Shown here: positions 1 through 5,599 of the stretch, one piece after another
Numbering within the stretch: the first letter of the stretch is position 1
How the letters are laid out: each line of letters begins with the position of its first letter
Source: Gammaproteobacteria bacterium
Lineage (GTDB): Bacteria > Pseudomonadota > Gammaproteobacteria > Pseudomonadales > JAUIKI01
Direction: 5' to 3'
Assembly (NCBI GenBank): GCA_030430875.1
Contig: JAUIKI010000112.1
Span: 1-5,599, forward strand
DNA length: 5,599 nucleotides
The notes under the pieces: generated by a model
The model's database searches: none
What the model was told of the DNA's origin: nothing
What the model saw: only the letters and a program-made list of their open reading frames with translations
Program-made: the position numbers and the translations under genes

Positions 1-1787
1 AATCATATGAAGCAGAGAAGATTATTCAAATCATTCAAGAAAGACAAAAAACAAATTCTCAAGAAAGCATTGCAATTCTAGTGAGAAATCGCGGGCATTT
101 AAATGCAATTATCCCTTATCTTAATCAAGCAAATATACATTGGCAAAGCCATGAAATTGATTCTTTGATTGATAAGAGTATTATTAAAGACTTACTTACA
201 CTCTTACAAGCCATGTTAAATCTTTCTGATCGATCAGCATGGCTTGCATTATTGAGAACTCCTTGGTTTGGTCTGCAATTCAATGATATTTTTACAATTG
301 GTAACTTTAAGACATTTGATCAACCAATTTGGACGAGTTTACAAGATACTAATTTAGTTAGCTCTCTAAGCGCTGACGCACAATCTAGATTAAAAAAATT
401 AGTCCCAACACTTACTGCTAGCTTGCAAAACAAACAACGAAACACGTTGTCAATTTGGTTTCAAAGATTATGGATGGAGCTAGGCGGCAACAGCATAGTG
501 AGTTCGATGGAAAAGCAATATATCAATCAGTTTTTAGCGGAGCTAATGATTTATGATGTGGTTGGCGATATTGCAGATATGCAGGATTTCAAAGAGAAAC
601 TGACTAAAATTAATATAGCATCACAAACTGAATCGGCTCTGATCCAAGTGATGACCATTCATAAATCAAAAGGGTTAGAATTTGATATTGTTATTATTCC
701 TGGTTTGGAGCGTTGCTCAATGGTTGATGCGCATGAATTATTGCTTTGGCAAGAGCGAATTAATGAACAAGGTCAAGCACGCCTATTGATGAGTCCAATT
801 GCTTCTTCACAAGCAAATGAAGACAAGCTTTATCGCTACATTCGTGATGAAAAACAGCATAGCCAACAGTTAGAAAACACTCGGTTACTCTACATAGCAG
901 TCACTCGTGCAATTAAAAAAGCATATTTGATTGCACGTTTAAAGCGTTCAGATAAAGATGCAGAAATAATTTCGCCGGATAAACGTTGTTTATTACATCC
1001 AATTTGGTCAACGTTTAAAAAAGAAATGGATTTTGAAGAGCCAGCTAACTTTAGTGATCAATCTAGTTCAATCAGTCAAACATCACCACCTTCAATAAAG
1101 CGAATTAAGTTAGCAGCAATCCCTATAATTAATACTGAAAAAATAGAGAATATCAACAAAATAGATCATCCGATAATGGAGTTATTGAATACCAAACAAA
1201 GAATCCAAAAAAACATTGGAATTATCATTCATCTTTCATTGATAAAATTAGTTGCTGATGATGAGTCAAACTGGCAGGAAACAATTAATAGCTTAAATTC
1301 ATTTTGGAAAAGTCAATTAATTCAATTAGGTTGTACGGATGACATAGCACAATATATTCATGCAATTAAAACAGCTGTTACCAACGTTTGTCAAGATCAA
1401 ATAGGACGCTGGATATTGCAAAAAAATCATCAATCCAGCGCGTGTGAATTGCCAATTTCAGTATTCGATGGACGTGAATTTCATCAATATATAGTAGATA
1501 GAACGTTCATTGATGCAAACGGATGCCGATGGATTATTGACTACAAAACAACCTTACATGAGAAGACTGCGCCAATTGCCTCTTTTATTGAAGAAGAAGT
1601 AGAAAGACATCATACGCAGTTAAAAAAATATTCAGATGCATTTGAGTCCTTAGATGATCACCCATTGAGACTGGGGCTTTATTTTACCGCAATTCCCATG
1701 TTTATTGAGGTTTTTTTGAATACAACCTTGGATGAAGCCATAACTAAACGATATAAAATCGTCATGATAGATGATATTAAATCATGA
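1..1787 (+). CDS. UvrD/AddA-like helicase with C-terminal PD-(D/E)XK nuclease, 5' partial
   Basis: This is the C-terminal part of an ATP-dependent helicase-nuclease of the AddA/RecB type, which resects double-strand DNA ends for recombination in the cytoplasm. The frame is open from base 3 (reading SYEAEKIIQ...), so the GTG at 81 is internal and the true start lies off the left edge. What is seen: an ESIAILVRNRGHL segment at about 63-101 that opens the UvrD C-terminal helicase domain; motif V, TIHKSKGLEF, at 654-683; motif VI, RLLYIAVTRA, at 882-911. The nuclease domain follows, with candidate catalytic residues His (1230), Asp in VDR (1497), Asp and Lys in IIDYKT (1539 and 1545), then the QxxxY motif (1617-1631). 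Walker A and motifs I-III are outside the window. About 595 codons are visible; AddA-like proteins usually have over 1000. A partner AddB-like nuclease is typical just upstream but cannot be seen. It could be called addA or recB-like; I leave the symbol blank. Confidence 0.9.
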   Translation, partial: SYEAEKIIQIIQERQKTNSQESIAILVRNRGHLNAIIPYLNQANIHWQSHEIDSLIDKSIIKDLLTLLQAMLNLSDRSAWLALLRTPWFGLQFNDIFTIGNFKTFDQPIWTSLQDTNLVSSLSADAQSRLKKLVPTLTASLQNKQRNTLSIWFQRLWMELGGNSIVSSMEKQYINQFLAELMIYDVVGDIADMQDFKEKLTKINIASQTESALIQVMTIHKSKGLEFDIVIIPGLERCSMVDAHELLLWQERINEQGQARLLMSPIASSQANEDKLYRYIRDEKQHSQQLENTRLLYIAVTRAIKKAYLIARLKRSDKDAEIISPDKRCLLHPIWSTFKKEMDFEEPANFSDQSSSISQTSPPSIKRIKLAAIPIINTEKIENINKIDHPIMELLNTKQRIQKNIGIIIHLSLIKLVADDESNWQETINSLNSFWKSQLIQLGCTDDIAQYIHAIKTAVTNVCQDQIGRWILQKNHQSSACELPISVFDGREFHQYIVDRTFIDANGCRWIIDYKTTLHEKTAPIASFIEEEVERHHTQLKKYSDAFESLDDHPLRLGLYFTAIPMFIEVFLNTTLDEAITKRYKIVMIDDIKS

Positions 1788-1874
1788 GAGAAGCAAGTGC
1801 CATTTTGGTTAAGTGTAGTGTGTAATTATGGTGTATTTTAAAAGAAATTGAATAATTTTTGGTTTAGAGCTGTC

Positions 1875-1899
1875 AGAAACATGACTAACTATGTTTTTT
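1875..1899 (+). terminator. weak terminator candidate after the helicase gene
   Basis: Bases 1875-1882 (AGAAACAT) can pair with 1891-1898 (ATGTTTTT) with one G-U pair and an 8-base loop. The 3' arm runs into six T's at 1894-1899. The stem is GC-poor and overlaps the T run, so it would be a poor intrinsic terminator. Its place, about 90 bases after the helicase stop and before the aroF promoter, is suitable. Confidence 0.25.
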
Positions 1900-1955
1900 A
1901 GCAAGAAAATCTTAAAAATTTGAAAAATATATCAATTTCAACAAATTAAATTAAC

Positions 1956-1984
1956 TTGAAAAAATTTGCAATTTCCCATATTTA
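1956..1984 (+). promoter_or_regulatory. candidate sigma-70 promoter of aroF
   Basis: TTGAAA at 1956-1961 and TATTTA at 1979-1984 are separated by 17 bases, giving a leader of about 65 bases before the aroF ATG. A GATAAT at 2001-2006 is a better -10 hexamer but lacks a -35 at proper distance. The whole gap is so AT-rich that such matches arise by chance, so the choice is tentative. I see no TyrR-type box (TGTAAA-N6-TTTACA) in the gap. Confidence 0.3.
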
Positions 1985-2055
1985 TTATTACTCTAAATTA
2001 GATAATGTGTTCAATCAAGTAACGAATTTTAATCATACAACAGTAGGGTTTACAT

Positions 2056-3132
2056 ATGTCATCGCATCAATTAAGTAACATTAACATTGCTTCTCAACGT
2101 GTCTTGATTCCACCTGAAGAATTAAAAGCCAGCATACCGACTTCTGATCAAGCAAGAAAAAATGTTTTTGACGGTCGAGAGGCAATAAAACGAATCCTTG
2201 ATCGAGAAGATCATCGCATTTTTGCGGTTGTAGGACCCTGCTCTATTCATGATATTGAAGCTGCAAAAGATTATGCACTTCGTCTTGCTGAACTTTCTAA
2301 GAAAGTCAGTGATACAATCTGTATTGTGATGAGAGTTTATTTTGAAAAGCCGCGAACCACAGTTGGTTGGAAAGGCTTAATCAACGACCCGTATCTTAAT
2401 GATTCATTTAAAATTGAGGATGGTTTGAGGATAGGTAGGCAGCTCTTGGTGGATTTAGCTGAAATGAACCTACCAACTGCGACAGAAGCACTGGATCCAA
2501 TTACTCCACAATATATTCAGGATTTGATATCTTGGTCTGCGATTGGCGCAAGAACCACTGAATCACAAACACATCGAGAAATGTCGAGTGGTTTGTCTAT
2601 GCCAATTGGCTTTAAGAACGGAACTGACGGAGGTTTGGATGTTGCAATTAATGCATTGAAATCAGTTGCCCATTCACATAATTTTTTAGGTATTAACCCA
2701 CAAGGTCAGGTTTCAATAATTAGCACACAAGGCAACCAATATGGTCATATTGTTTTGCGTGGCGGTAACGGTAAACCAAACTATGATTCAGTAAGCGTTG
2801 CTCTTTGTGAGCAAAAATTAAAAGAAAACAAATTACCTGCTAATATTATGGTTGATTGTAGTCATGCAAATTCGAATAAAGACCCTGGATTACAACCTCT
2901 GGTTGTTGAAAATATTTCTAATCAAATATTGGAAGGCAATAGATCAATCGTTGGTTTAATGATTGAAAGCAATATTGGCTGGGGAAGTCAGGCAATTCCT
3001 GACGATTTAAATGAACTAAAATATGGTGTTTCGATAACTGATGCATGCATTGATTGGGACGCCACAGAGAAAACTTTGATGGCAATGCGAGATAAATTAA
3101 AAGATGTGTTACCCGTTCGCAATGCTAGCTGA
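2056..3132 (+). CDS. aroF: 3-deoxy-7-phosphoheptulonate (DAHP) synthase, AroF-like, class I alpha
   Basis: This cytoplasmic enzyme joins phosphoenolpyruvate and erythrose 4-phosphate to make DAHP, the first step of the shikimate pathway to Phe, Tyr and Trp. The 358-residue length is normal. Family motifs are all present: GPCSIHD (60-66), KPRTTVGWKGLINDP (98-112), GARTTESQTHRE (164-175), FKNGTDG (186-192), CSHANSNKD (268-276) and MIESNI (302-307). By comparison with E. coli AroG, the metal ligands are Cys62, His270, Glu304 and Asp329. Among the E. coli isozymes it looks most like Tyr-sensitive AroF: TEALDPITPQY, SGLSMPIGFKNG and KYGVSITDACI follow the AroF pattern rather than AroG or AroH. Asn8 and Pro148, known sites of feedback resistance mutations in AroF, are conserved. 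The ATG at 2056 has AGGG at 2045-2048, 7 bases upstream. The gene appears monocistronic: 268 bases from the gene before it and convergent with the next. Confidence 0.95.
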   Translation: MSSHQLSNINIASQRVLIPPEELKASIPTSDQARKNVFDGREAIKRILDREDHRIFAVVGPCSIHDIEAAKDYALRLAELSKKVSDTICIVMRVYFEKPRTTVGWKGLINDPYLNDSFKIEDGLRIGRQLLVDLAEMNLPTATEALDPITPQYIQDLISWSAIGARTTESQTHREMSSGLSMPIGFKNGTDGGLDVAINALKSVAHSHNFLGINPQGQVSIISTQGNQYGHIVLRGGNGKPNYDSVSVALCEQKLKENKLPANIMVDCSHANSNKDPGLQPLVVENISNQILEGNRSIVGLMIESNIGWGSQAIPDDLNELKYGVSITDACIDWDATEKTLMAMRDKLKDVLPVRNAS

Positions 3133-3165
3133 TCTGTTCGGCATAGTTAAGTTGTATTTGTGATT

Positions 3166-3203
3166 TTCAGCTGTTTTTAAGCAGTTTCTTAAAAACAGCT
3201 GAA
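3166..3203. terminator. perfect 15-bp inverted repeat between convergent genes, probable two-way terminator
   Basis: TTCAGCTGTTTTTAA (3166-3180) and its exact reverse complement (3189-3203) flank an 8-base loop. The hairpin lies 33 bases after the aroF stop and 18 bases beyond the stop of the opposing peptidase gene, the place expected for a shared terminator. Neither side has a clean T run after the stem; the T/A runs are inside the stem, next to the loop. Termination is therefore inferred from symmetry and position; the hairpin may instead protect the mRNA 3' ends. Confidence 0.6.
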
Positions 3204-3211
3204 GCAGTTTC
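3179..3211. repeat. 10-bp direct repeat overlapping the hairpin
   Basis: AAGCAGTTTC occurs at 3179-3188 and again at 3202-3211, offset 23 bases. The first copy covers the end of the left arm plus the hairpin loop; the second follows the right arm. It may reflect a short local duplication during formation of the inverted repeat. Confidence 0.6.
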
Positions 3212-3221
3212 GTTATTAAGT

Positions 3222-4208
3222 TTATTGCAAACCTTGAGATCCACTCCGTTGTAAAAATCCTTCTATAGCAGCATTTGCAAAGGCTGATGCAGAACTTTTT
3301 GTCAATTGTTCTAGTGGGCTATCACTTGCAGAATAATAAACAATGTTGTCGATTTCTATAATGTCTCGGGCTACACTTTGAGTACTACCAAGACCATCAA
3401 TTAACCCAAGTTTAATAGCCTCCTCTCCGCTCCATATTAGCCCGCTAAAAACGCTAGAATCATCGGTTAAACGATCTCCCCTGCCTTCTTTAACAACAGC
3501 TATGAATTGCTGATGGACATCCGATAGTATTGTCTTCAACGCTGCTTGGTGTTCTTCAGTTGCAGGTAAAAATGGGTCCAGGAAAGCTTTGTTTTCACCG
3601 GCAGTTAAGACTCTGCGCTCTATGCCAAGCTTTTCGATTGCATCGACAAAACCAAAGCTGCTGTGAATAACTCCAATTGAGCCAACCAAACTAGCTTTAT
3701 CGGCATAAATTTTGTCGGCAGCAGCGGCAATATAGTAAGCACCTGATGCTCCAATATCTTCTATTACAGCATAGACTGGAATATCTGGGTGCTTTTCACG
3801 CAGCCGTTTGATTTCGTCATACACGTAACCTGATTGAACTGGGCTGCCACCTGGACTATTGATTCGGATAATCAGTGCTTTTAAGGTTTTTGTTTTATAT
3901 GCTTTGTTTAGTGAGCTAATCAGAGAATCAGCATTTGTTGAGTTACCCATCAGACCTGATGAACCAGCCATGATTGGTCCTGCAACATCAATGACACCAA
4001 CATGATCATTGGCTGATTGGATAAGCTTTGTGAGTTTTCCCTGCATGGAAAACACAACAATGAAGAGTGCAATGTAAGAAAATGTTAACAGCTTAAAAAA
4101 GATACCCCAACGCCTGGCATTACGCTGCTCTTTTGAGGCAGATAGAAGCATTTTTTCAATTAATTGCCATTCACGTGAAGATTTTTGATCATTAGATTGA
4201 ACTGTCAT
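3222..4208 (-). CDS. sppA: S49 family signal peptide peptidase, SppA short form
   Basis: This inner-membrane serine protease is thought to degrade cleaved signal peptides and other membrane-associated peptides, with its catalytic domain facing the periplasm. At 328 residues it is the single-domain form, unlike the duplicated E. coli SppA of about 618. It has a cytoplasmic N-terminus ending in the basic RNARRWG (29-35), one membrane segment at about 36-55, then the protease fold: VIDVAGPI (72-79), INSPGGSPVQSG (116-127), DIGASGAYYIAAAAD (151-165) and SLVGSIGVI (173-181). Ser155 is the likely nucleophile and Lys207 in AGENKAF the likely general base; their 52-residue spacing equals that of the Ser147/Lys199 dyad of Bacillus subtilis SppA. 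The start at 4208 is supported by GAAGGA (4218-4223 on the minus strand), 9 bases upstream. It converges with aroF and diverges from yajL, so it is probably transcribed alone. SohB is a less likely alternative. Confidence 0.92.
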   Translation of the reverse strand: MTVQSNDQKSSREWQLIEKMLLSASKEQRNARRWGIFFKLLTFSYIALFIVVFSMQGKLTKLIQSANDHVGVIDVAGPIMAGSSGLMGNSTNADSLISSLNKAYKTKTLKALIIRINSPGGSPVQSGYVYDEIKRLREKHPDIPVYAVIEDIGASGAYYIAAAADKIYADKASLVGSIGVIHSSFGFVDAIEKLGIERRVLTAGENKAFLDPFLPATEEHQAALKTILSDVHQQFIAVVKEGRGDRLTDDSSVFSGLIWSGEEAIKLGLIDGLGSTQSVARDIIEIDNIVYYSASDSPLEQLTKSSASAFANAAIEGFLQRSGSQGLQ

Positions 4209-4217
4209 TCGTATATT

Positions 4218-4223
4218 TCCTTC
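4218..4223 (-). promoter_or_regulatory. ribosome binding site of sppA
   Basis: The minus strand reads GAAGGA here, 9 bases before the ATG at 4208. It is a strong Shine-Dalgarno match and fixes this start over internal ones. Confidence 0.75.
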
Positions 4224-4225
4224 TA

Positions 4226-4252
4226 AATGAATATTTGAACCAAATATTGATT
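4226..4252. repeat. imperfect inverted repeat in the sppA leader
   Basis: Arms 4226-4237 and 4241-4252 pair at 11 of 12 positions around a 3-base centre; the inner 8 bp (AATATTTG/CAAATATT) are perfect. It sits immediately upstream of the sppA Shine-Dalgarno. It may be a repressor site or an mRNA hairpin close to the ribosome site. It is very AT-rich, so chance remains possible. Confidence 0.4.
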
Positions 4253-4273
4253 CTTATTATGAATATCTCACTG

Positions 4274-4285
4274 TACAATATTGTA
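4274..4285. promoter_or_regulatory. 12-bp perfect palindrome in the divergent promoter region
   Basis: TACAATATTGTA reads the same on both strands. It lies near the middle of the 174-bp gap between the divergent sppA and yajL genes, where one dimeric regulator could act on both. I do not recognise the motif. The flanking CTGT on the left lacks the matching ACAG, so it is not a LexA box. Confidence 0.3.
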
Positions 4286-4316
4286 GTTGTATTCTAGCAA
4301 AGTTATTCATTTGAAT

Positions 4317-4322
4317 TATACT
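4317..4322 (+). promoter_or_regulatory. candidate -10 element of the yajL promoter
   Basis: TATACT matches five of six bases of the sigma-70 -10 hexamer and would give a leader of roughly 55 bases. No good -35 lies 16-18 bases upstream, so this is a weak call. I could not settle on a promoter for sppA on the other strand. Confidence 0.3.
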
Positions 4323-4371
4323 TAAATTAGATTAATTTGGCGCTTTTATCAAGGCGTGTGTAGTGCAAATT

Positions 4372-4375
4372 GGAG
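4372..4375 (+). promoter_or_regulatory. ribosome binding site deciding the yajL start
   Basis: GGAG stands 7 bases before the ATG at 4383. The alternative in-frame GTG at 4356 has only an AAGG one base before it, too close to work, so translation most likely starts at 4383. Confidence 0.75.
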
Positions 4376-4382
4376 TGAATGT

Positions 4383-4943
4383 ATGCAAAACACAGTCTTG
4401 ATTGCAGTTGCAGATGGCATTGAAGAGATCGAGGCCGTAACGTTAATTGACATTTTGCGCCGTGCTAATGTTGATGTAACAGTTGCAAGTATTTATACGG
4501 AAAGAAAGAAAGTCTGCGGCGCTCACCGAATTGAGCTAGTGGCAGATTGCTTAATTGATGATTGTAAAAATCAGTCATTTGACATGGTTATTGTTCCAGG
4601 AGGACTACCAGGTGCTGAAAACTTGGCAAACTCCACTGATCTTGTTGAAATATTGAAAAATCAAGTTGATCAAGGCAAATTCTATGGTGCTATTTGCGCA
4701 TCCCCCGCCTTGGTATTAGAAAAACATGGCCTTCTAAAAGGTAGACAAGCAACATGTTATCCAGCTTTTTTAGAGCAACTAGGTTCTAAGGCTGCTCATC
4801 CATCTTTACGTGTTGTAATTGATGGCAACTGCCTAACCAGCCAAGGTCCAGGTACTGCAATGGAGTATGGCTTAGCAATTGTAAGCACGCTGTGTGATAA
4901 AACAAAAGCTCAGACCTTAAAAGAGCAACTTCTAGCTGCGTAA
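4383..4943 (+). CDS. yajL: DJ-1/PfpI family protein, YajL-like
   Basis: This is a small cytoplasmic protein of the DJ-1/ThiJ/PfpI superfamily. E. coli YajL and human DJ-1 are linked to oxidative stress protection; chaperone and glyoxal-deglycase roles have been proposed and are disputed. The 186 residues from the ATG at 4383 match the family length. Key features: GIEEIEAV near the N-terminus, with Glu17 in the position of DJ-1 Glu18; VIVPGGLPGAENL (69-81); and the nucleophile elbow AICASPA, with Cys105 equivalent to DJ-1 Cys106. The C-terminal LTSQGPGTAMEYGL matches the YajL signature LTSQGPGTAIDFGL. An in-frame GTG at 4356 would add nine residues absent from the family. The efflux adaptor gene follows closely on the same strand, so the two may be co-transcribed. 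The true substrate in this organism is unknown. Confidence 0.93.
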   Translation: MQNTVLIAVADGIEEIEAVTLIDILRRANVDVTVASIYTERKKVCGAHRIELVADCLIDDCKNQSFDMVIVPGGLPGAENLANSTDLVEILKNQVDQGKFYGAICASPALVLEKHGLLKGRQATCYPAFLEQLGSKAAHPSLRVVIDGNCLTSQGPGTAMEYGLAIVSTLCDKTKAQTLKEQLLAA

Positions 4944-4984
4944 TAACAATTTTCAATCAAACATTAAATTTTACTATGATAAAT

Positions 4985-5599
4985 ATGAACCGTAATCATC
5001 TGATTTCAATTGCGGTATTTCTTGTCTTAATTGCCTGGTTATTTCCAGGCTATTTTTTTAATGTATCTAAAGAGTCTTCTGAACAGCGTGATTTTGAACC
5101 CACTTCTTTGATGCGAGTTCAAGTTATTACTGCTAAAAATCAACTTGTGCAAAATGAAATTATTCTTTCCGGAAAAACAGCACCAGGTCGGATAACTAAC
5201 TTACGTGCAGAAATTCCTGGAAAGATTGTTAAACGCTATAAAAACAAGGGTGACATTGTCGAAACAGATGAAAAAATTGTTGAGATTGATTTGCGTGACT
5301 GGCAGCAACAGTTAGTGAAAGCTAAGGCCTTGGCTCGCCAGTTTGAATTAGAGTATTCAGGAGCGCGTAAGCTTGAAAAAAAAGGCCTTGTATCACAAAC
5401 ACATTTGGCAGAAATTTATGCAAATCTTCAGACGTCAAAAGCTGAAATCAAACGAATTGAAGTAAAGATTAGTGCTTCAACAATTCAAGCTCCTTTCTCT
5501 GGTGTTTTAGACGACATACCCGTTGAGATTGGTGATTTTGTCAAAGAAGGAGACTCTATTGCTACAGTCTTAGATTTTTCTCCTTATGTAATTGAAGGT
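4985..5599 (+). CDS. RND-type efflux periplasmic adaptor (membrane fusion protein), 3' partial
   Basis: This is the N-terminal 205 residues of a HlyD/AcrA-family adaptor, which would bridge an inner-membrane RND pump and a TolC-like outer-membrane channel. An uncleaved membrane anchor lies at about residues 6-25, with no lipobox Cys. A first lipoyl half follows (about 73-102, LRAEIPGKIV...GDIVETDEKIVEID), then a short helical hairpin (about 103-163) and a second lipoyl half (about 166-198, TIQAPFSGVL...GDFVKEGDSIATVLD). In the hairpin, Leu130, Ser137 and Ile144 keep the spacing of the channel-contacting RLS motif, but the Arg is one position off (128). The start is uncertain: in-frame ATGs occur at 4976 and 4985 and neither has a clear Shine-Dalgarno. 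It begins 41 bases after yajL with no terminator between. The pump gene would be expected just past the right edge. The substrate cannot be told. Confidence 0.88.
   Translation, partial: MNRNHLISIAVFLVLIAWLFPGYFFNVSKESSEQRDFEPTSLMRVQVITAKNQLVQNEIILSGKTAPGRITNLRAEIPGKIVKRYKNKGDIVETDEKIVEIDLRDWQQQLVKAKALARQFELEYSGARKLEKKGLVSQTHLAEIYANLQTSKAEIKRIEVKISASTIQAPFSGVLDDIPVEIGDFVKEGDSIATVLDFSPYVIEG

Noticed and set aside
2037..2054. TyrR box before aroF
   Set aside because: TTTACA is present at 2049-2054, but the matching TGTAAA six bases upstream is missing.
1788..2055. Hidden gene or structured RNA in the gap before aroF
   Set aside because: No frame of useful length or recognisable RNA fold is seen; the stretch is AT-rich with only a weak hairpin and promoter-like hexamers.
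4271..4286. LexA (SOS) box CTGT-N8-ACAG
   Set aside because: The left half is CTGT but the right half reads GTAG, so the inverted repeat of a LexA site is absent.
4356..4382. GTG at 4356 as the start of the DJ-1 family gene
   Set aside because: Its only Shine-Dalgarno-like bases are one base away, and the nine extra residues precede the normal family N-terminus. The ATG at 4383 has GGAG at a proper distance.
4952..4980. Separate promoter for the adaptor gene (TTCAAT and TATGAT)
   Set aside because: The TATGAT at 4975-4980 overlaps the first possible start codon, which would leave almost no leader, and the -35 match is poor.

Overview
The window is an AT-rich stretch of ordinary bacterial chromosome carrying five protein genes. 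The best guess is a Gammaproteobacterium, or less likely a Betaproteobacterium. The DAHP synthase resembles enterobacterial AroF. The S49 peptidase has the short form with the RRWGIFFK N-terminal signature that I associate with beta/gammaproteobacteria. A PD-(D/E)XK nuclease fused to a UvrD-type helicase is a form of recombination nuclease used by many proteobacteria. I cannot resolve the genus.

Layout: (1) From the left edge to 1787 (+) runs the 3' half of an AddA/RecB-like helicase-nuclease, whose reading frame is open back to the window edge. (2) A 268-bp AT-rich gap follows, with a weak terminator candidate and the probable aroF promoter. (3) aroF, 2056-3132 (+). (4) A perfect 15-bp inverted repeat at 3166-3203 separates the convergent 3' ends of aroF and the next gene. 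(5) A SppA-type S49 peptidase, 3222-4208 (-). (6) A divergent promoter region, 4209-4382, holds a 12-bp perfect palindrome and a second hairpin. (7) A YajL/DJ-1 family gene, 4383-4943 (+). Its start is the ATG at 4383, not the upstream GTG at 4356. (8) A periplasmic adaptor (membrane fusion) gene of an RND-type efflux system starts at about 4985 (+) and runs off the right edge.

The genes do not form one pathway: they cover DNA recombination/repair, aromatic amino acid synthesis, envelope proteolysis, a stress-linked DJ-1 protein and efflux. The only likely co-transcribed pair is yajL and the adaptor gene, which lie 41 bp apart on one strand with no visible terminator between them. I see no mobile element, CRISPR array, tRNA or rRNA, and no convincing new system. 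The points worth a second look are small regulatory structures and residue-level inferences.
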